Part shown: positions 19,931-28,587 of the stretch, piece after piece
Layout: every line of letters starts with the position of its first letter
Numbering within the stretch: the stretch's first letter is position 1
NCBI GenBank assembly: GCA_002457515.1
Contig: NTJN01000004.1
Location: forward strand, 1-64,000
Direction: 5' to 3'
DNA length: 64,000 nt
Source of the DNA: Pelagibacterales bacterium MED-G40
GTDB lineage: Bacteria > Pseudomonadota > Alphaproteobacteria > Pelagibacterales > Pelagibacteraceae
The notes under the pieces: model-generated
Told to the model about the DNA's origin: nothing
Database searches by the model: none
What the model saw: only the letters and a program-made list of their open reading frames with translations
Position numbers and translations under genes: made by a program

Positions 19931-20400
19931 TAATAGTAAACACCCTTTTTAAAGGATTCTTTACTTATTGTTGGAAGTTCCTTGTTGGTATTCAATCCTT
20001 TTGGTTCAGAATAAAGTATTTCAGAATTAATTTCACCTTGATTTGGTTTGTCAACTTCAGAAAGTTTTGGAATAAATTTACCCCAAGGTTTAGTGGTAAT
20101 TGGAGACACAAAGTCTTTTTCTGTTCCATTCCTAAATTTTATTTTCCAAGAAATTGTCCCTTTTTCTTCCTCTCTTCTCACTCTTACGCTATGCCCCATG
20201 GGCGCAAAATCAGCGTACCCTCTAACATCAATTGCATGATTTGGACATGCTTTCACACAAGAGTAACACTCCCAGCAAAAATTAGGCTCAATATTTTTAG
20301 CACGTCTAATAGTTTCATCAATGTGCATAATATCTGACGGACAAATATCTACACAGTGGCCGCATCCATCACATCTAGTCATATAAACGAAAGTTGACAT
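19930..20400 (-). CDS. aprB: Adenylylsulfate reductase subunit beta (ferredoxin-like)
   Basis: MSTFVYMTRCDGCGHCVDICPSDIMHID ... CWECYSCVKACPNHAIDVRGYADFAPMG; overlaps aprA start. Confidence 0.96.
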   Translation of the reverse strand: MSTFVYMTRCDGCGHCVDICPSDIMHIDETIRRAKNIEPNFCWECYSCVKACPNHAIDVRGYADFAPMGHSVRVRREEEKGTISWKIKFRNGTEKDFVSPITTKPWGKFIPKLSEVDKPNQGEINSEILYSEPKGLNTNKELPTISKESFKKGVYY

Positions 20401-20435
20401 AATTTTATTCTCCTTTTTTAATTTCTTTTATCATA

Positions 20436-21239
20436 TTAATAGTGTTTTGGTTCCTCTCTTTTTATACCTAGGCCAAATTGTTCAGGAGCATCTGCTGGAG
20501 GAGGTAAATTATCTCTCGATCCATCAGCTTCTGCTAAATTTTTTTGAATTGCTGCTCCAGGTTTATAAAACATATGGGCAAATTTTGACCAGTATACACC
20601 GCCAAATAAAACAAGATTAGATATAATAAATAATGCTAAAAATAATGTAGCATCCCATCTATTTTCTAAACTTAAAGATTGCAGGAATGACCAAATTAAA
20701 CCAAAGAAAGCGCATGCTATGAGCGCTAATACAAAAAGATCTGCTTGAATAATTCTGTACCAAGGAAAAGCTTCTGAATAAACATCAACTCTTAAAAAAA
20801 ACCAAAACCACGAACCTCCAACTACAGTCATTATAGCGCCTAAATGCCAAATAATTGGCCATAGAATTGGTGTCTCTGAAGAAGGTGAAGCATAACAAAA
20901 AATCATTACTACTGAGCCAACCCAAAACAATATTGTTCCATACATTCCAAGTAAATGGGCTACTCTTCTTTTTCCCGCACCTAACTCAGACGTAGTTGCT
21001 ATATCACTTGCTATAGTTTTTAAAATAACAGAGGTTTTTTCTGTTGTAGAAAGATTTTTTTTTGCTGACTTTTTAGCTTTTTTAGCATTTTCAAAAAAAT
21101 ACTTAACATTTTTTTTATGAATAATGTCAAGAAGAGTACTTACTATTACAAGTGAAATCATAATAATTACAAAGGCTTGCATCATTATAGGTGCAACCGT
21201 GCCAGAGAGTTGAGAAAAAGGATTGACAGTAATCAACAT
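20436..21239 (-). CDS. aprM: AprM-like membrane protein (putative Apr membrane anchor)
   Basis: Multi-TM protein immediately upstream of aprBA; position and sequence character consistent with AprM. Confidence 0.75.
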   Translation of the reverse strand: MLITVNPFSQLSGTVAPIMMQAFVIIMISLVIVSTLLDIIHKKNVKYFFENAKKAKKSAKKNLSTTEKTSVILKTIASDIATTSELGAGKRRVAHLLGMYGTILFWVGSVVMIFCYASPSSETPILWPIIWHLGAIMTVVGGSWFWFFLRVDVYSEAFPWYRIIQADLFVLALIACAFFGLIWSFLQSLSLENRWDATLFLALFIISNLVLFGGVYWSKFAHMFYKPGAAIQKNLAEADGSRDNLPPPADAPEQFGLGIKREEPKHY

Positions 21240-21273
21240 ATGACTTTTCCTTAGTTTAGTTGGTTAGATTTTA

Positions 21274-21939
21274 TTAAGCAGCTGCCTGAAGTTTATGTTT
21301 AGCAGCCATACCGCTTAAAAAATTCCATAGATATTTCGCCGTTGACAATGCAGCTTTTTCAGCTTTATCTTGTTCTTCTTCAGACAAGCTATCTAATAAT
21401 TTTTCGCAAGCTTCTCTGTGATGAACGTCTGCTGCTTTATGAACTTCAAAAAATTCCAAACCTTTTTTTGAATTTACTCCGTAGTGAGTTTTAAGACCTC
21501 TTATTTTTGTATCTGCTATTTCAGGAACTTGTCTTTCGTACGTGTATAAAGATCCTAATCCCTCCGCATAACTAGCCCTTGCATTTTTGAAAAAATTTTC
21601 AATTAGCTCTTTCGTAAAATTATAACTTTCTTTTTTTTCAATTTCATCAGCTTTTGCACCAACTGAAAGAGCAAAGTTTTTCCAGAGCATAGGGTGATCT
21701 GCATCTTTTTTTTCTTCATCTTGTAAGTTTTCAAGAAGTATTCTTCTTTTATCAAGATCTTCGCAAATTGAATGTGTTGCACTTATATATCTAGGAAATG
21801 CTTTTACATGTTGGTAGTACTGCTCAGCATAATCTTTAATAATTTCTCTATTTAATTTTCCTTCATTCCATGACTTGTAGAATGGGTGTTTAAGTAAGTG
21901 ATACTCGTCTAGTTTTTCATTTAGTTTTTTTGAAAACAT
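21274..21939 (-). CDS. CADD-family heme-oxygenase-like protein (putative para-aminobenzoate synthase)
   Basis: LLKHPFYKSWNEGKL; LENLQDEEKKDADHPMLW; FFEVHKAADVHHREACEKLL (diiron-type E/H/D/H ligand pattern). Confidence 0.8.
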   Translation of the reverse strand: MFSKKLNEKLDEYHLLKHPFYKSWNEGKLNREIIKDYAEQYYQHVKAFPRYISATHSICEDLDKRRILLENLQDEEKKDADHPMLWKNFALSVGAKADEIEKKESYNFTKELIENFFKNARASYAEGLGSLYTYERQVPEIADTKIRGLKTHYGVNSKKGLEFFEVHKAADVHHREACEKLLDSLSEEEQDKAEKAALSTAKYLWNFLSGMAAKHKLQAAA

Positions 21940-22017
21940 TTAATCTCCTTTGTTGAGAAGATTCTATTGAAAATTAAAATAAATGGGAAGTGAAATAATG
22001 TATCTACCCATACAACC

Positions 22018-23256
22018 TTAAATTGTAACTTTTTCCCTAAGTATTGGTTTTTCATCTATTGGCAGATGAACCAAGGTGGCAAAAAGTGATAAAGCAATTG
22101 AGATATACCAAGCGTAATCATAGGAGCCGTAAAGGTCGTAGAAATATCCGCCTAAATACGCTCCAAAAAAAGATCCTATTTGATGACTAAAAAATACTAT
22201 ACCAAAAAGTGAACTTAAATACTGTGTACCAAAAATTTGAGCAACAATACCGTTTGTTGGCGGCACAGTTGATAGCCATAGCATTCCAAAAGCGATACCA
22301 AAAATTATTGATGTCATCATAGAAACAGGTAAAAAAATAAATAATGCAATAACTACTGCTCTTGAGAAATATAAAATACTTAACAAAATTTTCTTACTGT
22401 ATTTCGTGCCAAGATAACCCATCCCCAGAGTACCAATAATATTAAAGAATCCAATTAAAGCTAAAATAATAGCTGCCGACCATTCGCCTAATCCTTTTTC
22501 TTGCATATAACCAGGTATATGAGTCGCGACTAAAGTGATTTGAAAACCACAGACAAAAAAACCCGAAACTAATAAGACATAACCTTTATGTGAAAAGGCT
22601 TCTTTAATAGCTTCAATAAAAGATTGTTTTTTTATTGAAGTGGACTCAAGAATAACTGATTTCTTAACTGGAAAAAGAAAAATGGAAGCAATTAATCCGA
22701 ATAAAATAAAAAACAAATAATAAAGAAGGGTATTTTCCCAGCCAAATTCTATAAGACTGTATTTAGTAAATAAGGGTGTCGCAAAATATCCCACTGATGC
22801 TGAAGCTGTAACTATTCCTGTAGCCAAAGTTCTTTTTTCATTGGAAAAATGTTTCCCTACCTCAGAAACAGGTACGCTCATTGCAGTAGCTCCAAGGGCT
22901 GTACCAACTAAAACACCTAGACTTAATTGAAAGTATATTCCTGTATTAGGTCCGTTAAAAAGAAGGAAAATACCTAGGCCAAAAACTAAAAAACCCAAAA
23001 AAACTGCTTTGTTACCTCCGTACTTATCCGCAAATAATCCAAAGATAGGAGCCATTAATCCCCAGAAAAACATTTGTATACCAATAGCTAATCCAAACTC
23101 TGTTCTAGAAACTGATAATGCCTCCTCAAAAACAGAAAAGAACAAACCAAATGTTTGTCTTAATCCCATTGAGACAAGAATGATACCGCAGGCGGATAAA
23201 AGAGTTATAAGGGCAAGCTTGTTTTGAATAAATCTGTCTGACATTTTAGTATTCAA
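22018..23256 (-). CDS. MFS transporter
   Basis: About 12 TM; LFADKYGGNKAVFLGF MFS loop motif. Confidence 0.88.
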   Translation of the reverse strand: MNTKMSDRFIQNKLALITLLSACGIILVSMGLRQTFGLFFSVFEEALSVSRTEFGLAIGIQMFFWGLMAPIFGLFADKYGGNKAVFLGFLVFGLGIFLLFNGPNTGIYFQLSLGVLVGTALGATAMSVPVSEVGKHFSNEKRTLATGIVTASASVGYFATPLFTKYSLIEFGWENTLLYYLFFILFGLIASIFLFPVKKSVILESTSIKKQSFIEAIKEAFSHKGYVLLVSGFFVCGFQITLVATHIPGYMQEKGLGEWSAAIILALIGFFNIIGTLGMGYLGTKYSKKILLSILYFSRAVVIALFIFLPVSMMTSIIFGIAFGMLWLSTVPPTNGIVAQIFGTQYLSSLFGIVFFSHQIGSFFGAYLGGYFYDLYGSYDYAWYISIALSLFATLVHLPIDEKPILREKVTI

Positions 23257-23263
23257 AAATATT

Positions 23264-23647
23264 TTACAATTTTCCTTCTTTTCTCATTCTCTCTCTAATC
23301 TTTGTAGCTGAAATTTGTTGAGTTTTTTCATCAAGAACTATTTCCTCTATTTTATATCCTACGCCTCTGCCATAGCAGATATTAGTTATGTTTGGAACCA
23401 AAGTAACTTTTACTCTATTTTTATAATCTTTTAATGCGCTTAATATGTTTTTTTTAACAGTCTCAAAGTCAAAGGGATTATCGCCTACACCTTTAACATC
23501 TCTGACCATTATATTTACCTGACCAGTTTTTTTTAAAATTTCTTCAAAAAGTTTTTGATGACCGTCGTGCCACGGCTGCCATCTACCCAACATTTGAGCA
23601 GTAGGTTTTTTATTATCCCAAACATAGTCTTCCATTTTGTTCCCCAT
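23264..23647 (-). CDS. HxGH-type nucleotidyltransferase (cytidylyltransferase-like)
   Basis: GRWQPWHDGHQKLFEEI and ISATKIRERMR (HxGH and ISxTxIR motifs). Confidence 0.8.
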   Translation of the reverse strand: MGNKMEDYVWDNKKPTAQMLGRWQPWHDGHQKLFEEILKKTGQVNIMVRDVKGVGDNPFDFETVKKNILSALKDYKNRVKVTLVPNITNICYGRGVGYKIEEIVLDEKTQQISATKIRERMRKEGKL

Positions 23648-23676
23648 AAATTATTTTAAATTAAATTTTAATTTAT

Positions 23677-24852
23677 TTACTTAATATGCCTTAAAGATCT
23701 CTTTAAATCACTAATTAAATCTTTTGGATCCTCTAGCCCAATATGAAGTCTCACTAAATGTTCGTCTTTATCAAGTTTTAAGAACTTTCTATTTCCTTGC
23801 TCCCTTAGATCTTGATGAAGCGCGAGACTTTCAAACCCTCCCCAACTATAACCATAGCCAAATAATTTAAGTGAATTTATGAATTTGATTACTGAGTTTT
23901 TGTTTTTTGCTTTTATTTTTAAACCCATTAAACCTGAGGCACCAGAATAGTATTTTTTCCACATCCTAAAATTTTTTGAATCTTTTTTGTAAGGATATAG
24001 AAGTTTTATTTTTTTATTTTTTGATAAAAAACCTGCAACTTTTTTTGCATTTTCTTGGTGTTTGTCTAAACGGACATCGAGAGTTCTTAAACCTCTTAAA
24101 ATGAAATATGCATCATCTGGGCTCAATCTAAGTCCAGTAATTTTAGTAGCCTGCTGTACGTGTTTAAAAACTTTTTTATTAACTGCTAAACTTCCACCCA
24201 TAACATCAGAATGGCCAGAGTAATACTTGGTAGCTGAAACAATCGACATATCAAAACCTAATTTCATTGGTTTCAAAAAATAAGGTGTGCCCCATGTATT
24301 ATCTATTGCAGAAATGATTTTATTTTTTTTTGCTATTGAAATAATCTTTGACAAATCTTGAAATTCAAAAGTGTTACTTCCTGGATTTTCAACAAAAATC
24401 AATTTTGTTTTTTTTGTTATTTTTCTTTTCAAAGTTTCTAATTCGTGTGGATCATAGAAAATAACTTTTATTTTAAAATCTTTTAAAAAATCTTCTGTTA
24501 AAAGACGAGTAGGATTGTAAACTGGATCCGCTACAAGAATTTCATCTCCAGGCCTTACTATGCTAAAGATTGATAAGAATACTGAACCAAAACCTGTTGG
24601 AGTTAGGAAAACATGATAAGACTCCTCCATTTTTGTTAACATCTTTTCAAGTATGTGTGTTGTTGATGTTCCTTGTCTTCCATAGTCAAAATGACCACCA
24701 ATTGGATTCTTTTTATTTCTATTTTGAGTCTTCCTTAAGTCTTGCATTGATTTAAAAATTATAGTGGAAGCTCTCACTACAGGAGGATTTACTGATTGAT
24801 TATAATAATCTTTAGCAGTGTGCTTTAAAAAAGTTTTGAAAGATCTATCCAT
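23677..24852 (-). CDS. metC: Cys/Met metabolism PLP-dependent enzyme (cystathionine beta-lyase-like)
   Basis: SATKYYSGHSDVMGG PLP-lysine region; AIDNTWGTPYFLKP. Confidence 0.85.
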   Translation of the reverse strand: MDRSFKTFLKHTAKDYYNQSVNPPVVRASTIIFKSMQDLRKTQNRNKKNPIGGHFDYGRQGTSTTHILEKMLTKMEESYHVFLTPTGFGSVFLSIFSIVRPGDEILVADPVYNPTRLLTEDFLKDFKIKVIFYDPHELETLKRKITKKTKLIFVENPGSNTFEFQDLSKIISIAKKNKIISAIDNTWGTPYFLKPMKLGFDMSIVSATKYYSGHSDVMGGSLAVNKKVFKHVQQATKITGLRLSPDDAYFILRGLRTLDVRLDKHQENAKKVAGFLSKNKKIKLLYPYKKDSKNFRMWKKYYSGASGLMGLKIKAKNKNSVIKFINSLKLFGYGYSWGGFESLALHQDLREQGNRKFLKLDKDEHLVRLHIGLEDPKDLISDLKRSLRHIK

Positions 24853-24934
24853 AAAAAAATTGATATGCTTAAAATAGAATGCTATATGAGCTAAACAAGG
24901 TCAATATAAATATATAATAAAGGAGATGTTTGTT

Positions 24935-25018
24935 ATGGGTTATCCTAAAAAGCATAGGGGCAGAAGAAAAATAGGCTCAAAAAAAAGAAGAGCTAGAAAA
25001 AGAAATAAAAGAAAATAG
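24935..25018 (+). CDS. 27-aa hyperbasic mini-protein
   Basis: Read directly: MGYPKKHRGRRKIGSKKRRARKRNKRK*; AAAGGAG Shine-Dalgarno at 24919-24925, 9 nt before the ATG; no other gene on this segment. Confidence 0.55.
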   Translation: MGYPKKHRGRRKIGSKKRRARKRNKRK

Positions 25019-25049
25019 AACTGACAGTAAATATAACATTTTAATATAA

Positions 25050-26102
25050 ATGATGTTCAATAATTTCGCTAAAAAAATAAGGAATTATGCCATCGCTTCG
25101 TTTCTTATTCCATTAATTGCAATCAACGCATGTTTTCTCATTTATAAATTTTTGGGAGATTTAGACATAAGACTATACCCTAATTTTAAATGGAATGAGC
25201 AAAAACAGATAATCCAGTGGAACGAATACGATTTTTTAATGAATGATACTAAATCCTTTAAATTTACGGTTTGCCCAAAATATCAAAGAATAGTTTTATA
25301 TAATTTTACTGATAATCAAAATAAAAAAAGTGCGAGTGAATATTCTAATCTTGTTCAAGGTTTAATCACAAATAATAAAGTTGATTCAGTAACTATAGTT
25401 CAAAATAAAAAAATTCTTGACAATAGTTGTGTTAAGAATAGTCCATCTTTATATTCGTTATTATTAAAACTTGGTTGGTTAGAAACAATATTAATAAAAG
25501 CTTTTAAAGATAATCCTGTTGGTTTTGCTAAAATTAAAAACCCATACTTATATGGAGAGGTGTCAATAAGTAGAACTGCAAGACACTTCCCCGCAATATT
25601 TATTTTCAAATCTTTTCTAATTTTAAGTTCTTTTTTATTGTTTTTATACTGGAAAAATACCTTAAATTTATTTAATGCATTAAAAAATAAAAATATTTTA
25701 AATAATTTTTCAAAAAAATTTTTTTATTTTGGAATATTTTCTTGCATATTTTTAGCACTACATGCTGCTTTTTTAGGTTTAGATATTGACTCAAAATTAT
25801 TTGCCAAAATTAGAAAGTTAATAATAATTTTATTTATTGTATTTGAGATACTGGCTCAAATTTACTTAACAAAAAATTTATTTAAATTTAAGGAAAAATT
25901 AGAAAAATATATTCATCCTCTAATTCTAAGAATTAAAATTATCTTTGTTGTGACGGTATTTTTAGTTACCTTTGTAGCATTTACAATTTTAGCTTTCGGC
26001 AATCCAAGCAGTTCGTTTAAACACACTTTGGAATGGAACTACTTTGCTTTCTTACTTTTATATTATTTGTTCAGTAGGTTTCTTTGGAGAAGAACCACTT
26101 AA
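25050..26102 (+). CDS. Hypothetical multi-TM membrane protein
   Basis: 350 aa ORF with several hydrophobic helices; no family recognised. Confidence 0.75.
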   Translation: MMFNNFAKKIRNYAIASFLIPLIAINACFLIYKFLGDLDIRLYPNFKWNEQKQIIQWNEYDFLMNDTKSFKFTVCPKYQRIVLYNFTDNQNKKSASEYSNLVQGLITNNKVDSVTIVQNKKILDNSCVKNSPSLYSLLLKLGWLETILIKAFKDNPVGFAKIKNPYLYGEVSISRTARHFPAIFIFKSFLILSSFLLFLYWKNTLNLFNALKNKNILNNFSKKFFYFGIFSCIFLALHAAFLGLDIDSKLFAKIRKLIIILFIVFEILAQIYLTKNLFKFKEKLEKYIHPLILRIKIIFVVTVFLVTFVAFTILAFGNPSSSFKHTLEWNYFAFLLLYYLFSRFLWRRTT

Positions 26103-26275
26103 ATTCCTAGGCTTTCGCCTAAGAATTTAGTAGTTTTGGTTCGTCGTTGTAAGGCGCTACCGCCGAACCTCCCGATCAACCATTTTAGCGCTACTCAGTT
26201 GACCTTTCTGCCCTTTAAGCTTGAACCTCTCGGCTTTTCCCTAAATGGCCAGTTAAGAGTTGCCTCTTAATTAAT
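26101..26275 (-). ncRNA. Candidate structured non-coding RNA (class not identified)
   Basis: Intergenic, no ORF; hand count for 26151-26240 is 47/90 GC in an AT-rich genome. Minus-strand hairpins TTAAGAG-GCAA-CTCTTAA (26253-26270) and AAATTCTTAGGC-GAAA-GCCTAGGAATTT (26101-26128) both have GNRA loops; the latter pairs fully only on the minus strand (U-G there, C-A mismatch on plus). Confidence 0.55.
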
Positions 26276-26339
26276 TTTATTAAAACATATTTAGAAAAAA
26301 AAAGTATCACTTTTTGGTTGTTTTAATTCTAGCTGTGAA

Positions 26340-27458
26340 TTACGTGGATAAAGTTTTGTTTATCCAGCCGCCTCCTAGAACCCTAAACCCTTGGTTGTCC
26401 TTTAAATAAAAAACACACGCTTGACCAGGAGAAATTCCAAATTCTTTTTCTAAAATTTCTACTTCAGCCTCTGAACCTTTTATATTTATTTTTGCTCTAA
26501 GCAGCTTTCCAGTTGATCTTATTTTTATAAAAATTGGATTATTAAAATTTTTTAAAGAGCCCAAAACATTCAGGTCTTTTAATATAACTTTTTTTATATA
26601 TAAAGCCTCTTTTGGTCCAACAATAATTTTATTATTTTTTGTGTCAATATTAGTTACGTATAAAGGTTTGCTATCAGAAATTTTAATTCCTCTTCTTTGA
26701 CCAATAGTGAAATTAACTATTCCTTCATGAGAACCTAGTCTTTCACCATCTAAGCTAACAATATCACCTTTTTTGAAAGACTCAGGTCTAAACTTTCTGA
26801 TTACTGCACTATAATTTCCACCAGGAACAAAACAGATGTCTTGGCTATCTGGTTTATCAGCAACATTTAACTTTAAATTATGAGCGATTGACCGTGTGTC
26901 TTTTTTTTCAATTTCACCTAGAGGAAATCTTAAATAATCTAATTGATCTTGAGATGTGCTAAATAAAAAATAACTTTGGTCTCGGTTCTGATCTTTTGCC
27001 ATATACATGCTCGCTTCACCATTTGTTTTTATCCGAGAAACATAATGACCAGTCACTAATGCATCTGCTTTTAGTTCTTTAGAATGTTTAAATAAATCTC
27101 TAAATTTTACAGTTTGATTACATTGTACGCATGGGATAGGTGTTTCTCCTGAAACATAACTATCTATAAAAGAGTCGATAACCTCAGACTTAAATTTTTT
27201 TTGATAAAATAAAATTTTATGATCTATATTGAGTTTCTCAGAAACTCTTTTAGCATCTAGAATATCTTGACCAGCACAGCACTGCCTGCTGTCTTTTGGT
27301 TTTTTTGCATCATCGTAAAGCTTGAGAGTTATACCAGTTACATTGTAACCCTCATCTTTCATTAAACCCGCAACGACAGAGGAGTCAACACCACCAGACA
27401 TTGCTACTACTACTTTTGTATCTTTTGGTGCTTTTTTTATCCCTAGTGAATTAATCAT
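26340..27458 (-). CDS. mnmA: tRNA-specific 2-thiouridylase MnmA
   Basis: [49 protein letters not shown]. Confidence 0.96.
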   Translation of the reverse strand: MINSLGIKKAPKDTKVVVAMSGGVDSSVVAGLMKDEGYNVTGITLKLYDDAKKPKDSRQCCAGQDILDAKRVSEKLNIDHKILFYQKKFKSEVIDSFIDSYVSGETPIPCVQCNQTVKFRDLFKHSKELKADALVTGHYVSRIKTNGEASMYMAKDQNRDQSYFLFSTSQDQLDYLRFPLGEIEKKDTRSIAHNLKLNVADKPDSQDICFVPGGNYSAVIRKFRPESFKKGDIVSLDGERLGSHEGIVNFTIGQRRGIKISDSKPLYVTNIDTKNNKIIVGPKEALYIKKVILKDLNVLGSLKNFNNPIFIKIRSTGKLLRAKINIKGSEAEVEILEKEFGISPGQACVFYLKDNQGFRVLGGGWINKTLST

Positions 27459-27495
27459 GTTCTGTATATATTATAAAAAACTAAAATTTTCCATT

Positions 27496-27669
27496 ATGCA
27501 ATACGATCTTGAACCTGGTAATTTTGTAATAAATCCCCTAGAAAAACATTGGGGAATAGGTCAGATACAGTCTATTATCAAAAATAAGGCTACGGTTAAT
27601 TTCCAACATATGGGTAAAATGGTTATAAATCTACAAAAAGTAAATTTAGAGAAAGTTTCAAGTAAATAA
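27496..27669 (+). CDS. DUF3553 family protein
   Basis: MQYDLEPGNFVINPLEKHWGIGQIQSIIKNKATVNFQHMGKMVIN; internal ATG preferred over the track start at 27457. Confidence 0.7.
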   Translation: MQYDLEPGNFVINPLEKHWGIGQIQSIIKNKATVNFQHMGKMVINLQKVNLEKVSSK

Positions 27670-28448
27670 TGAATACTAAAGAACTTAAAAATATTGCTGA
27701 AAGTCTCAATGAAGCTATGGAAACTGCAGGAGCCTTATCAATTAAAATTTATAACCAAGGCCTTAAAATTAAAATAAAAGAAGATGGTTCGCCTGTTACT
27801 AATGGTGACATTGAAGTTAATAAAATTATTACAGAGAAAATAAAAGTACTTACTCCAAATATACCGATTGTATCAGAGGAAACAGTAGACTTAACTAAAA
27901 AAAATAAATTAAAAACATATTGGCTAATTGATCCAATAGATGGAACTAAAGAATATATCTCTGGAAAAGATGAATATACTTTAAACGCAGGTTTGATAAT
28001 TAACAAAATACCCACTTTAGGAGTTATTGGAGTTCCAAAAAAAAATAGAATATTCTATTCTTTTGGAAAAAATAATTCTTTTTTGATTGAGGGCAAAAAT
28101 ACTAAAGTTTTAAACTGTAAAAAAAAGACACCTAATAATGAAATTATTGCTTTAACTAATCATACTAATCCACCGGATATTATTTTAAAAAAATTAAAAA
28201 ATTATGGAATGACTTCTTTTAGAAAGCTAAGTAGTTCATATAAGTATTGTGTTATAGCTAACGGAGAATTTGATATATACGCAGATAAAGTTCAAGCAAA
28301 CGAGTGGGATGATGCTGCGGGACACGCAATTGCAGAACACGCTGGTGCTTTAGTAACCGATCTTGAAAATAACTATTTTGAATATGGGAGAGAAGATTAT
28401 AAAAATCCAACCATATTAATTAGACGATCAGATGACTTAAATGCTTAA
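27669..28448 (+). CDS. cysQ: 3'(2'),5'-bisphosphate nucleotidase (inositol monophosphatase family)
   Basis: DGSPVTNGDIEVN; VSEET; WLIDPIDGTKEYISG; EWDDAAGHAIAEHAGA. Confidence 0.9.
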   Translation: MNTKELKNIAESLNEAMETAGALSIKIYNQGLKIKIKEDGSPVTNGDIEVNKIITEKIKVLTPNIPIVSEETVDLTKKNKLKTYWLIDPIDGTKEYISGKDEYTLNAGLIINKIPTLGVIGVPKKNRIFYSFGKNNSFLIEGKNTKVLNCKKKTPNNEIIALTNHTNPPDIILKKLKNYGMTSFRKLSSSYKYCVIANGEFDIYADKVQANEWDDAAGHAIAEHAGALVTDLENNYFEYGREDYKNPTILIRRSDDLNA

Positions 28449-28587
28449 AACAATTTTAATAATCGTTTTATCAGTTACTTTTTTTGGAGTACTTTTTTTT
28501 ATTATCGTAAGAAACCTACTTAGAAATAAGCTAAATGATTTAGTAGAAGAGGAAAAAAAGAAAAAAAAATTAAACAATCTTAAGTAA
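28441..28587 (+). CDS. 48-aa single-TM mini-protein
   Basis: Read directly: MLKTILIIVLSVTFFGVLFFIIVRNLLRNKLNDLVEEEKKKKKLNNLK*; overlaps the cysQ stop by 8 nt. Confidence 0.5.
   Translation: MLKTILIIVLSVTFFGVLFFIIVRNLLRNKLNDLVEEEKKKKKLNNLK

Noticed and set aside
19843-20337. 164-aa plus-strand ORF opposite aprA/aprB
   Set aside because: Spans the aprB/aprA junction in antisense; no family resemblance.
24853-24934. Possible SAM-II/SAM-V-like riboswitch before the mini-ORF (GAGCTAAACAAGG...AAAGGAG)
   Set aside because: Only fragmentary resemblance; I could not build a convincing pseudoknot by hand.
26101-26275. tmRNA, RNase P RNA or SRP RNA identity for the intergenic RNA
   Set aside because: None of the diagnostic core motifs of these RNAs could be found on either strand.
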